From NCBI RefSeq assembly GCF_024397895.1, contig NZ_CP073346.1:496001-560000 (forward strand): a DNA stretch of 64,000 nucleotides, given 5' to 3'. Of this stretch, positions 55,000 through 63,300 are shown piece by piece. The position numbers were made by a program, and so were the translations under genes. The first letter of the stretch is position 1; every line of letters starts with the position of its first letter. This DNA comes from Pseudomonas benzenivorans. Its GTDB lineage: Bacteria; Pseudomonadota; Gammaproteobacteria; Pseudomonadales; Pseudomonadaceae. Below the pieces are notes generated by a model. That model saw nothing but the letters and a program-made list of their open reading frames with translations, was not told the DNA's origin and did no database searches.

Positions 55000-55074
55000 A
55001 TGGCTTGTTTCACGCTAAGACAACTGCGCTATTTTAGGGCGCGGCGCCCATAATTGAGGCAGCGCTCAAGCGGT
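55000..55074 (+). pseudogene. LysR gene stub
   Basis: AGGAAGGA is followed by an ATG at 55000 and the reading FTLRQLRYF, the opening of a LysR helix-turn-helix, very like NLRQLKYF in the gene at 43539. After RARRP a stop occurs, and in another frame IIEAALKR resembles the next LysR segment. The rest of the gene is gone. It is divergent from the Rieske operon, as its regulator would be. Confidence 0.65.
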
Positions 55075-55533
55075 AATCACCGCACTTTCAGTACTCGCCA
55101 GAAGTAGAGGTCCGGCCAAGAACACCACGCAAATGGTGACGCTGTTTACGCTGCCGAATTTGTGGATAGCGCGTCGACATTTGCTGACGAGCGCAGGAGA
55201 GGTGCGTCTGTAATCCGGCAAAATGCTGCCGTGAGACGCTCGCGACGACCAGAAGTGGATAAATGAGCGGGCTACCTGGTCGATCTCGACCGACTGCCCG
55301 CTTTCAAAATCGGTCGCGACGTGTGTCGGCCAGAGACACGGGACTACTTCAGACCGTTCTTGGCGACCATATACTGTGGACTCCACCCTTGTCCTCTCTC
55401 ATCACAGATGGCAAGCCATGGGCACCTGTCCAATTTGGCGGTTCGCTGCAGTATCAAGCTCTGGACCTACCAGACTTTGCATCTACGGCGACTCTCAGTG
55501 CCCTGCTGAGTCGAGAGGTACTCCTGCCAAACG
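55075..55533. other. Gap with no recognised gene
   Basis: About 460 bp after the LysR stub contain overlapping open frames on both strands of 60-106 codons without family features. I treat the stretch as rearranged debris. Confidence 0.4.
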
Positions 55534-55560
55534 CAACAACCCGGGAACCCCGGGTTGTTG
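55534..55560. terminator. Strong stem-loop between oxidase gene and debris
   Basis: CAACAACCCGGG at 55534-55545 is mirrored perfectly at 55549-55560 around AAC. The stem is very stable but the T-run is split (TTGTTG). It lies past the end of the leftward oxidase gene at 55671 and probably terminates it. A second inverted pair, AGGAGGCC and GGCCTCCT, lies near 55618-55641, closer to the gene. Confidence 0.6.
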
Positions 55561-55670
55561 GATGAATCCGCCGACTGCGACTTGGCTGAATTGGTGCTGA
55601 CTTGGTACGAGTACCCCTAGGAGGCCAGTATGGCCTCCTAGGCCCGCGGATCTTGGTGGGCCCGAGCTCT

Positions 55671-56942
55671 CTACTTGAAGAGCGGACTGAGGTGATCGTT
55701 CAGATAGAAACCCTGAGGATCGAGTTTCCGACGCAGGTTGCGGAAGTCATTCGCGCGAGGGTAGATGGAGGTGACATCTTCTCCGGTCAGAAAATGCATC
55801 TTGCCCCAGTGAGGTCTTGCCCCATAAGAACGCAGGATTTTATCGACACTCCGCAAGTAGTCCCAGTAGTCGGTTCCTGGTTCTCCGGAGACGGAAATCG
55901 TGACGCTATCTTGCTCGAAGAAGGGGCTCATCCATGCTCCATCGCCCGCGGTGAAGCGATACTCTATTGGGTATATCGCTTCTGGGAAGTCCTCCAGCAT
56001 GAGTTTGCGCACGGCTCTGAGCGCTTCCTTAGCATGTGCAACAGGCACCGCATATTCGAGTTCGTGGAAGTTCGGAACGTACTCGATCGGATAGGCGTCC
56101 GAGCTATAGGCCACCTTCTCGAACTCGCTCTCGAAAATAGGACGGTCGGTTATGTCCATAACCTTCACTTCGCACACATCAGTCGTACGGCCGCTCTTGG
56201 AGGTCGCTGAGGTATCGGGCAGGCAGTAGCAATGCCGACTCTGCTCATACGGACACCAGAAGAAGCTGAAGTGGCGATGTTTTTTCGCCATTTCGTCATG
56301 TTTTTCCATGACGCTTTCGAAGTCTTCCCGCCAGATGCGTTCGTGAAGATTGAAGCTATCCATCACTTGAAGCGTTATTTCGGAGATTGCGCCAAGAACG
56401 CCGAGCGAAACGCGCCCAGCATGGAGCAGGTCCGGCGTGCTTTCGTCGACGACTATGATCTCGCCATTCGGCTGAACGAGCCTCATGCCCACGATTGACG
56501 ACGCCATATTGCCGAGCGTGAGGCCCGTGCCATGCGTTCCTGTCGTCAACGCACCTGCGAGAGCCTGACTGTCGATGTCGCCCTGGTTGATCATCGACAG
56601 GCCTTCGGCCTTGAGGACTCGAACGAGTTGATTGATCGTCGTCCCCGCGGCAGCAGTGACTCGCCGCTTAGCATGATCGATGTGGCGTACACCCTGCATG
56701 TTGGCTAGCGTCAGGTGCAGGCCGCTGGTGAGTGCAACAGGAGTAAATGAGTGACCGGAGCCTGCGACCCGCACGTTCAGTCCTTTGCCGGTTGCATCAC
56801 TGATCAAACTGCAGAGCTCATCCTCACTCGACGGAGCACCACGAGCTGCGCGGATACAAGACTGGTTGCCGACCCAGTTACGCCAATGTGCGTGCTCAAG
56901 CCCGAACTCGTTGATGTGCATGTTGTGCGATGAAGTGCTCAT
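55671..56942 (-). CDS. FAD-linked oxidase, D-arabinono-1,4-lactone oxidase (ALO) family
   Basis: This 423-residue flavoprotein has the PCMH FAD domain (about 15-190) with NVRVAGSGHSFTPVALTSG (VAGSGHSF is the usual site), TGTHGTG and SLGVLGAISEITL, and a C-terminal ALO domain ending PRWGKMHF-like (RPHWGKMHFLTGEDV), the usual region with the catalytic HWGK. The family oxidises sugar lactones or alditols using oxygen. It seems to stand alone between the LysR debris and the SDR remnant. Sugar lactone, alditol or another polyol is possible; nothing nearby decides. Confidence 0.85.
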   Translation of the reverse strand: MSTSSHNMHINEFGLEHAHWRNWVGNQSCIRAARGAPSSEDELCSLISDATGKGLNVRVAGSGHSFTPVALTSGLHLTLANMQGVRHIDHAKRRVTAAAGTTINQLVRVLKAEGLSMINQGDIDSQALAGALTTGTHGTGLTLGNMASSIVGMRLVQPNGEIIVVDESTPDLLHAGRVSLGVLGAISEITLQVMDSFNLHERIWREDFESVMEKHDEMAKKHRHFSFFWCPYEQSRHCYCLPDTSATSKSGRTTDVCEVKVMDITDRPIFESEFEKVAYSSDAYPIEYVPNFHELEYAVPVAHAKEALRAVRKLMLEDFPEAIYPIEYRFTAGDGAWMSPFFEQDSVTISVSGEPGTDYWDYLRSVDKILRSYGARPHWGKMHFLTGEDVTSIYPRANDFRNLRRKLDPQGFYLNDHLSPLFK

Positions 56943-57041
56943 TATTGTTCTCCCACTTTTTTGTACTTGGATTGCGATCTAGCCGTTGCCGGAAATTGGA
57001 TGTGTTTTGCTCAGGAAATTCGCGTCGTCACTGACACGATA

Positions 57042-57554
57042 CTAAGTCGCGCAGGCAGGCATATGGCCGGCGCCCTTACTGGTACTGTGCAGAAGCGCCA
57101 TCGCGGTTTCAGCGACGGCTGATAGGGTGGAGGTGCTGGCAATGCTTGCGCCACCACTGCCCATCAGTGCGGGTTGGACGGCCCTGGTGACCGATAACAT
57201 ACTGTTGGCGTTCACGGCCAGGACCCGCCCCCATTCCACCCCCGTTGCATCGAGGAGCGGGACGGCGGAAAAGCTACCAGTAGGCTTTACCGATACCGTG
57301 GTCGAGCCCAATGCGGCCTCCACGTAGTGCCCCGTCACTGCGGCTTTGCTCGTCTCAGACAAGTGTAAAGGCGCACAGACCACTTCACGGCCTGCTGCAC
57401 ACGAATGCACGGCGACATGGTCGCCTTTGCTGCCGCGCAGGCCAGCGATACCGACGTGGCGCCCGTGCGCCGCGGAAAGTTCGGCGGCGGCTAGCCCATA
57501 GCCGCCTGCACCGCCGGTGATTGGCGCCACCTTACCGTTGAAGCGTCTACCCAT
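57042..57554 (-). pseudogene. Degenerate short-chain dehydrogenase copy
   Basis: From ATG at 57554 the product starts MGRRFNGKVAPITGGAGGYGL, close to MGRLNNKVALITGGAGGCGL in the intact SDR at 57979, and the two share the 16-base run GGCGGTGCAGGCGGCT. It stops after 170 residues, about 85 short. The NHAG motif is gone (VKPTG in its place), the catalytic tyrosine is H (LLHSTSKG against LYCTTKG), and the adenine-site aspartate is lost. It is inverted with respect to the intact gene, so the two look like a mirror duplication with one side decayed. Confidence 0.75.
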
Positions 57555-57895
57555 GTGCTGTCTCCAAATCACGAAAATTGCTCGTGTGACATTTGCTAGA
57601 TCAGGACGATTGCTTTGCGTCTTTCGAATTCATTGGGGACAGAATGAAGGCGCCCTAAAACAACCACCATATGTCGATGGGTATAGAGCTTGGACATTGA
57701 TTCAAGAGAAACCCTGCTGATATGGCGGGTCCGCGCGAGTCGCCCGAACATCGTCGCAAATCTCTCTGCGCCTACAGGCGCCTGACGACCAACAGCAGCG
57801 AACTCGGTTGTGATCCATCATCGGACCCCGGCGCAGGCCATCTCGCATCCCACTCTTAGTATTAATTTCATTAAAAACAGTTGGTTATCTATTCA

Positions 57896-57911
57896 TATAC
57901 CCAGAGGTATA
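57896..57911. promoter_or_regulatory. Inverted repeat before the SDR gene
   Basis: TATACC at 57896-57901 and GGTATA at 57906-57911 flank CAGA, about 70 bp before the SDR start. It is placed to be an operator, perhaps for the LuxR protein at 60149. The rest of the 424-bp gap (57555-57978) shows no gene. Confidence 0.35.
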
Positions 57912-57978
57912 TAGACAGTGCTTCAGCCCGTCCCTAGCGTGAAAACGGTCGAATATACCAACAGCACTGGAGACAATC

Positions 57979-58743
57979 ATGGGACGACTGAACAACAAGG
58001 TGGCTCTGATCACTGGCGGTGCAGGCGGCTGCGGGCTGGCCGTTTCCGAGCTCTTTGCACGCGAAGGCGCCAAGGTCGCCATCCTCGACCTGCCCCGCAG
58101 CGACGGTGCGGCGGTAGCCGAGCGGATTAACGCGGCGGGAGGCAGCGCCTTCTTCGTACCTGCAGATGTCTCGGTAGCCGAACAGGTGAACCGCGCGGTA
58201 ACCCAGGTTGAAGAGCGCTTCGGCCCCATCACGGTGCTTATGAACCACGCCGGCACCATTCACGCAGCGCCCTTCCTCGACACCAGCGAGAATGACTGGG
58301 AGCGCTTGATGAATATCAACGTCAAAAGCATGTTCCTGGTGACCAAGGCCGTGCTGCCGAAGATGATTGAGGCCGGCGGTGGCAGTATCATCTGCACGTC
58401 GTCCATCTCCGGGGTGGTCGGCACACCCATGGAGGTCCTGTATTGCACCACCAAAGGTGCCTGCCACATGTTTGCCCGCGCCATCTCCGTCGAGTTCCGC
58501 GACCGCAACATCCGTAGCAATGCCATCTGCCCGGGCTTTATCGGCACCGCCCACGGCCGACGTGAGCTTGACCTCTTGCGCGAGTTTGGCGCGGAAGTCA
58601 CCGATGAGGCACTACGCGCTATGCAGGGCCGCCTCTGCGACCCAAGTGAAGTGGCCGCCGCCGCGCTGTTCCTGGCCAGTGATGACGCCAGCTTCGTCAA
58701 CGGCACGCATCTGTTCGTCGACAACGCCTACACCGCAGCCTGA
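57979..58743 (+). CDS. Short-chain dehydrogenase/reductase (SDR)
   Basis: This 254-residue classical SDR has the coenzyme motif TGGAGGCGLAVSE (residues 13-25), ILDLPRSDG suggesting NAD, NHAG near residue 91, the catalytic serine in CTSSISG near 140 and Y-x3-K in YCTTKGA near 155. NDWERLMNINVKSMFLVTKA is typical. It oxidises or reduces an alcohol. With the EutH carrier 102 bp downstream, an amino alcohol substrate is plausible. A decayed, inverted copy lies on the other side of the promoter region. Confidence 0.88.
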   Translation: MGRLNNKVALITGGAGGCGLAVSELFAREGAKVAILDLPRSDGAAVAERINAAGGSAFFVPADVSVAEQVNRAVTQVEERFGPITVLMNHAGTIHAAPFLDTSENDWERLMNINVKSMFLVTKAVLPKMIEAGGGSIICTSSISGVVGTPMEVLYCTTKGACHMFARAISVEFRDRNIRSNAICPGFIGTAHGRRELDLLREFGAEVTDEALRAMQGRLCDPSEVAAAALFLASDDASFVNGTHLFVDNAYTAA

Positions 58744-58764
58744 CCCCTGACCCCTGACCCCTGA
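58741..58764 (+). repeat. Tandem TGACCCC repeat at the SDR stop
   Basis: TGACCCC is repeated three times and then followed by TGA, starting with the SDR stop codon. The repeat gives a stop in every copy. Nearby, TAGGT at 58784 and ACCTA at 58794 form a T-N11-A-like dyad in the gap before eutH. Confidence 0.55.
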
Positions 58765-58845
58765 GGACTCAACACCCAAGTAATAGGTATTCAACCTACC
58801 TACGTTCTGCCACCTAACAAGAAACTTACAAGAGACGAGGCAGCT

Positions 58846-60078
58846 ATGGAAAACATCGGTACGTACGTCATCTACCTCATCATGGCCTGCGCCGTTATTG
58901 GCGCTATCGCCTCCGTGGTTAACGCGGAGTCGGAGTTGGGCAAGGAATTCACGGCTGGCCTGCACAGCATCGGCCCAATCTTCATTCCCGTGGCCGGCAC
59001 GATGGCAGCTATTCCCTTCATCTCCAGCTTCATCGGCCATTGGATCGCCCCACTGTTCGCCGCGTTGGGCGCCGACCCCGGCGTCGCCGGCCCTATCTTC
59101 ATTGCCTCGGACATGGGGGGTTATCAGCTCGCCCATTCCCTGGCCGAAGACCCCGAGGGTTGGGTTCTTGGGTTGATCACCGGCTTCCAGTCCGGCGCGA
59201 CCCTTATCTTTGTCATTCCCGTGGGCTTGGCCATGCTCAACAAAGCCGACCACAAGTACATGGCACTGGGCATCATGGCCGGGCTGCTGAGTATCCCGAT
59301 CAGCATCATTACCGTCGCCATGGCCATGCAGTGGCTGGGCCTGGGCGTACGCCCCGATATTGCCACCAGTGGCCCGGCCACTCTGGCGCTGAACTTCACC
59401 CTGCCGCTGCTGCTGCGCAATCTGCTGCCGCTGATCCTTTTCTGCGTCGTACTCGCCGCCGCCCTGCGCTACCTCCCTGGCCTGATGGTGCGACTGTTCC
59501 TGGCGCTGGGACGCCTCATCTACGCCGCGGTCACGCTGATCCTGGTGGCGTCCATCGTGGAGTACTTCACCGGTGCGTTCACCAATACCTTCGGCAGCTG
59601 GGGCTTCGCCCCCATCATCGCCGACGAGGAGGATCAGTTCCGCGCGCTGGAAATCGCCGGCTACATCGGCATCATGCTCTGCGGCGCCTTCCCTATGGTC
59701 TGCCTGATCAAGCGTTACCTCTCCCGCCCCCTCGAACTGGTGGCCGTCAAACTGGGCATGTCACCGGTTGGCGCGGCTGGCATTCTCGCTGCTTCGGCGA
59801 ACATCCTGGCGATGTTCCGTCTGGTCGCGGACATGCCGCCCAAAGACAAGGTCCTGGTGATCGCCTTCTCGGTCTGCGCGGCCTTCACGTTTGGCGACCA
59901 CATGGCCTTCTCGGCCAACTTCCAACCCACCTTGATCCTTCCACTGATTATTGGAAAACTCAGTGGCGGCTTCATAGGCATGGCCATTGCCTATTGGCTG
60001 GCAGTGCCGAAGGCGCTACAACTCGGCAACGAAGAACTCCCCCGCGATTCGTTGCCAGCCTCGGTCGGTCTATCCTGA
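58846..60078 (+). CDS. eutH: EutH-family ethanolamine/amino-alcohol permease
   Basis: This 410-residue protein has about ten to eleven membrane segments and the EutH features: MACAVIGAIASV at the start, then FIPVAGTMAAIPFISSFI, FIASDMGGYQLAHSLAEDP and, near the end, FTFGDHMAFSANF. E. coli EutH is 408 residues. It should take up ethanolamine or a similar amino alcohol. No ethanolamine ammonia-lyase (eutBC) or microcompartment genes are in the window, so the partner enzyme may be the SDR upstream. The LuxR gene follows after a hairpin. Confidence 0.88.
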   Translation: MENIGTYVIYLIMACAVIGAIASVVNAESELGKEFTAGLHSIGPIFIPVAGTMAAIPFISSFIGHWIAPLFAALGADPGVAGPIFIASDMGGYQLAHSLAEDPEGWVLGLITGFQSGATLIFVIPVGLAMLNKADHKYMALGIMAGLLSIPISIITVAMAMQWLGLGVRPDIATSGPATLALNFTLPLLLRNLLPLILFCVVLAAALRYLPGLMVRLFLALGRLIYAAVTLILVASIVEYFTGAFTNTFGSWGFAPIIADEEDQFRALEIAGYIGIMLCGAFPMVCLIKRYLSRPLELVAVKLGMSPVGAAGILAASANILAMFRLVADMPPKDKVLVIAFSVCAAFTFGDHMAFSANFQPTLILPLIIGKLSGGFIGMAIAYWLAVPKALQLGNEELPRDSLPASVGLS

Positions 60079-60084
60079 ATCGTG

Positions 60085-60113
60085 CAGCGCCGTCCCATCA
60101 TGGGGCGGCGCTG
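60085..60113 (+). other. Stem-loop between eutH and the LuxR gene
   Basis: CAGCGCCG at 60085-60092 pairs with CGGCGCTG at 60106-60113, with an inner CCCA/TGGG stem. No T-run follows, so it may be a weak or Rho-type stop or a processing site. Confidence 0.5.
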
Positions 60114-60148
60114 TACCCCGCGGACCAAGACAAACAGCACGGTTTCGA

Positions 60149-60955
60149 ATGAACAACCAGGAAGCAAGCAAGGTAGCAGGCGTGATCGCCGCCGTGGGCA
60201 CCGAAAATCTGGGTAAGAGCCTCTGCGCCTTGCTGGAGGGCGATGTGCGCTTCGACATGAGCTGCGCCTACGTCTTTCGCTTCGATCGCACCGCAGTGCT
60301 CCTGCACGACGGTTACAACGGCATGGTGCCGGCAAAGACTTTAAGCGCCTACGCTCGCGGCGGCTATTTGCTAGACCCCTTTTACGTCGCCTGCATGCAT
60401 GAGCACCCGGCAGGTCTATGGCGAATGAGCGACCTGGCACCGGACAGCTTCCTCTCCTCGGGTTTCGCGATCTCGACTGATATCCATCCCTGCATTTCAT
60501 CGACTCATGGCAGCCTGGTCGAGGAGTTAGGCTACATCATCCCGCTTCAGGCACACACTGCCGTCGTCTTCTCGCTGATGAAAGAGCAAAGCCACGGACC
60601 GTTCACGGAGTTAGAAGTCCGTCGACTGCAAACGGTGGCACCGATCATTACCCAGGCATTCGAAGCACACTGGCGCTTGCATCCGGAAGAACCAGGCGTA
60701 ACCCCAGGCAACCCCGAAAGCCACCTCGAAAGTGCCTTCGTGGACATTCTTCAGGGACAGCTGACAGACTCTCAGCGATACATCGCCAAGCTACTCCTGC
60801 AAGGCCACAGCAACGCGTCCATTGCCCACCTGCTTGGTATCTCCGAAGGCACGGTAAAGGTACATAAGCACAACATCTACCAACGCCTCCAGATCTCCAG
60901 CAACGCCGATCTGTTCCGACTGTTCATCAACTACATCTCCCGTGCCTCCAGGTAG
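60149..60955 (+). CDS. LuxR-family transcriptional regulator
   Basis: The ATG at 60149 gives 268 residues; an upstream extension of the frame overlaps eutH and lacks a ribosome site. The C-terminal 65 residues are a LuxR helix-turn-helix: LTDSQRYIAKLLLQGHSNAS then IAHLLGISEGTVKVHKHNIY. The N-terminal 180 residues look like a GAF-type sensor with PFYVACMHEHPAGLWRMSDL (quoted in part as HEHPAGLWRM); the acyl-homoserine-lactone pocket motifs are not evident. It is probably the regulator of the SDR-eutH genes. Confidence 0.85.
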   Translation: MNNQEASKVAGVIAAVGTENLGKSLCALLEGDVRFDMSCAYVFRFDRTAVLLHDGYNGMVPAKTLSAYARGGYLLDPFYVACMHEHPAGLWRMSDLAPDSFLSSGFAISTDIHPCISSTHGSLVEELGYIIPLQAHTAVVFSLMKEQSHGPFTELEVRRLQTVAPIITQAFEAHWRLHPEEPGVTPGNPESHLESAFVDILQGQLTDSQRYIAKLLLQGHSNASIAHLLGISEGTVKVHKHNIYQRLQISSNADLFRLFINYISRASR

Positions 60956-61496
60956 ATAGTCAGCACAAAAGCTCCGAATCGACACTCAAGCGCATTAATC
61001 TCTGCCTCCACGAGCAACTCCAGGCTTGCATCTGAACAGGGCTGAACTGCTCGAGGCCATCAGGCTCTCCCGGTAAGAACTCCTTTACACCGATGCTAGC
61101 AAAGCAATACTGACGTCCCCCCACACCTACGCCACAGCATGTTGCCATCCTGAAACCCTCAAGCTAGAGTGCGCCCGTCGTGGTCAATCCCATGGCCGGG
61201 TGTAGCAACCTGAATCGTTCGAGGCGCGGTAGCGTCATAGTGTGTAGTCAGTGCTTCGGCGCTAGGCTGCCGCATTTCTATGGCGGGCCGTGCGGGGCAG
61301 GCTTCGGCCTGGCCGGTTCCCTCGGACGCCGGTTTGCTACCCCCGTACGGTCCGCCACCATTACCGTGTAGCAACGGCGGGTGACGGCTCCTTAATCGTC
61401 TGAGGAGCATAAGGAAAATGCGCTACCCCCTTTTTACCCAAGAGCTCCGCCTTGGGCTTGTGATCTTGTTGTTCGCCTCCATCCAGGAGGTGCGCC
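60956..61496. other. Gap at the edge of the integrative element, with a UUCG hairpin leader
   Basis: In this 541-bp gap the first half shows nothing clear. From about 61200 the sequence becomes GC-rich and contains CAGGC-TTCG-GCCTG at 61298-61311, a stem with a stable UUCG loop, in a stretch of the kind I recall upstream of genes in Pseudomonas mobile elements. A 63-codon frame (61180-61371) runs across it but is probably not translated. I judge this a leader or processed RNA at low confidence. Confidence 0.35.
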
Positions 61497-61769
61497 ATGG
61501 CTGAGTTCGAAACCTGCATCGTCCCCTTCCCGCGGCAGCCAAGTCCGCTGCACGAATCCGAACCTTCGCCCCTGCCCGTCGAGGCGGCCGCCGAATTGCG
61601 CGCCACCATGCTCGGCAATCTGCTGGACCAGCTGGCCGAGCCGGAAGGCTTTCAGCCAGATGACCTGCGTGTACGGGTGGCGGCCTACTCGGCCCTGGAC
61701 CTGCTGGATGAGCTGGTCGTGCTGTACCGCCGTGCGCTGTCCGAAGCGCGAGGAGGTGTCGCGTCATGA
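61497..61769 (+). CDS. Small protein of the mobile-element backbone
   Basis: This frame encodes 90 residues and is preceded by AGGAGGTG, a strong ribosome site. The N-terminal half is proline-rich and the C-terminal half looks helical (LRATMLGNLLDQLAEP then LDLLDELVVLYRRALSEARG). I do not recognise a named family; the type is familiar from integrative elements of Pseudomonas. The stop overlaps the next gene's start by four bases. Confidence 0.65.
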   Translation: MAEFETCIVPFPRQPSPLHESEPSPLPVEAAAELRATMLGNLLDQLAEPEGFQPDDLRVRVAAYSALDLLDELVVLYRRALSEARGGVAS

Positions 61770-62062
61770 ACAAAGGTGTCGTGACCCTGTTACCGCCGCA
61801 CGACGGCCATCCCGGCATGGAAATCAACTGGGCTGCGGACTGTCGGCAAGCCTTCAACCGGGGCGTGAGCTTTGCCCAGACCTGGCTCGACAACCCGCGC
61901 AGCGGCTGGCTCTGGGCGGCGATGATCGCCGAGCGCGATCACCTGCCCCGGGCCATCGAGCGCCGCGCTTTCGAGGTGGGTTTTCTCAGCCGCATCCACC
62001 AGCGCCTGTGCTCACCCCGCTGCGGGGTGGAGCCGCTCAGGGATGTGACCCTGAGTCTCTAG
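61766..62062 (+). CDS. Small conserved-looking protein of the mobile-element backbone
   Basis: This 98-residue frame starts in a four-base overlap with the previous gene (ATGA), with GGAGGTG upstream. It contains NWAADCRQAFNRGVSFAQTW and GWLWAAMIAERDHLP, with a cysteine pair near the end (LCSPRCGV). No function is known to me. Overlap and ribosome site make a real gene likely. Confidence 0.65.
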   Translation: MNKGVVTLLPPHDGHPGMEINWAADCRQAFNRGVSFAQTWLDNPRSGWLWAAMIAERDHLPRAIERRAFEVGFLSRIHQRLCSPRCGVEPLRDVTLSL

Positions 62063-62282
62063 GCCAGCAGCTGAGCCGGCGCTGCCGCCGGCTCAGCTGA
62101 CAGAAGCGGGGGTTCTTGCCCCCTCAAAATCAAGAAAAATAGACGGTTTCCACCCGGCCGCTGTGCGGGGTGGAGCCTCCGCGATTTTTCCTGATTTTTT
62201 CACCACCGCCTTAGTCGCCCTAGTCGGCAGGGGTTCATGCGCAGCGCAAGCGCAGAACCCGGAAGACCAAGGAGCGAAAGCC

Positions 62283-62795
62283 ATGAGCGAAGAAATCAGG
62301 ATCTTTGTAGCCGACCTGGCCGCCTACAACGCCGGTCACCTGCATGGCGTCTGGATCGATGCCACCCTGGAGCTGGACGCCATCCGGGCGCAGGTCGACG
62401 CCATGCTGGCAGCCTCGCCGGTCGAGGGTGCGGAGGAATACGCCATCCACGACTTCGAGGGCTTCGACGGCTATCGCCTCGGTGAATACGCAGGCCTGGA
62501 GAGCGCCCACGAGATCGCTTGCTTTATCGAGGAGTACCCCGCGTTCGGCGGCGCCCTGCTCGCCCATTTCAACGACCTGGAGCAGGCGCGCAAGGCGGCC
62601 GAGGAAGACTACTGCGGCTGCTACGCCTCGCTGGCCGACTACGCCCAGGAACTGACCGAGGAGACCACCAGCATTCCGCCGCACCTGGCTATGTACATTG
62701 ACTACCGCGCCATGGCTCGCGACATGGAGTACAGCGGCGACGTGTTTACCCTGGAGACCGGCTTCGAGCAGATGCACGTGTTCTGGAATCGCTAG
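62283..62795 (+). CDS. ardA: Antirestriction protein ArdA
   Basis: The ATG at 62283, preceded by AAGGAGCG, gives 170 residues, the normal ArdA length. The acidic composition and the runs DLAAYNAGHLHGVWIDA, EEYAIHDFEGFDGY and IDYRAMARDMEYSGD are typical of ArdA. It mimics DNA and blocks type I restriction enzymes when an element enters a new host. It lies in the element backbone upstream of an AlpA-like gene and repA, so the DNA from about 61.2 kb to the right edge is probably an integrative element or plasmid. Confidence 0.9.
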   Translation: MSEEIRIFVADLAAYNAGHLHGVWIDATLELDAIRAQVDAMLAASPVEGAEEYAIHDFEGFDGYRLGEYAGLESAHEIACFIEEYPAFGGALLAHFNDLEQARKAAEEDYCGCYASLADYAQELTEETTSIPPHLAMYIDYRAMARDMEYSGDVFTLETGFEQMHVFWNR

Positions 62796-62926
62796 ACCAG
62801 CGGAAGGCACCGGGGCGACCCGGTGCCATGTTTTCTGCGCCCCTGTCCTGCCGGCCACCCGCGCGCCCCACCCAGGAGGCCGATGCTCGGGTGCAGGCGC
62901 CCGACGATCAGCCTGAAGCCGTCGCC

Positions 62927-63053
62927 CTGTGGGGATGCTGATTCAGACCGTTACAGTCTTACGTCTTTGCCCAAATCCGTAGATCCGCTTCTCCGGATTT
63001 ACGGATCTGTGGGGATGCGGATTTACGCTTCTACGGATTTACGGAAATCCGTG
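62927..63053. repeat. Iteron-like repeat cluster
   Basis: CGGATTTACG occurs at 62994, 63018 and 63034, spaced 24 and 16 bases apart, and its reverse form AAATCCGTA at 62973; AAATCCGTGA lies at 63046. A longer direct repeat, CTGTGGGGATGCKGATT, is at 62927-62943 and 63007-63023. The rest of the 505-bp gap (62796-63300) shows no gene. The position, between ardA and a DNA-binding protein gene followed by repA, suits an origin or control site. Confidence 0.65.
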
Positions 63054-63300
63054 AATGCGTAGTTCAGGTTTTACAGAAAGCCGTAGAACCGTAACTACGT
63101 AGCCCCACGCGCTCGGTTCGTCACGCAGGTGCTTGTGGCTGGTGGTCGCTCGCGTAAGTGGGCGTACTCGGTCTGCGCCCAGACCTTGCGGGTCTCAATC
63201 CACGCCCCTCATGCCTTCGCATTCGCTCTGACCCAACCCAGCATGATCAACCACGACGAGTGCCGCACGGTGCTCCTCCCACGTCAACGGAGGACACCCC

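Noticed and set aside
55066..55600. Open frames of 60-106 codons on both strands after the LysR stub
   Set aside because: They overlap each other, have no domains and lie in rearranged sequence.
58744..58845. Cobalamin riboswitch or similar leader before eutH
   Set aside because: The 102-bp gap is too short and has no recognisable riboswitch core; only a repeat and a small dyad are seen.
60956..61496. tRNA gene or attachment site at the element border
   Set aside because: No tRNA-like cloverleaf or direct repeat pair could be found by eye, and no integrase gene is in the window.
62927..63053. CRISPR array
   Set aside because: The repeats are 10-17 bp, irregularly spaced and partly inverted, with no spacer-like units and no cas genes.
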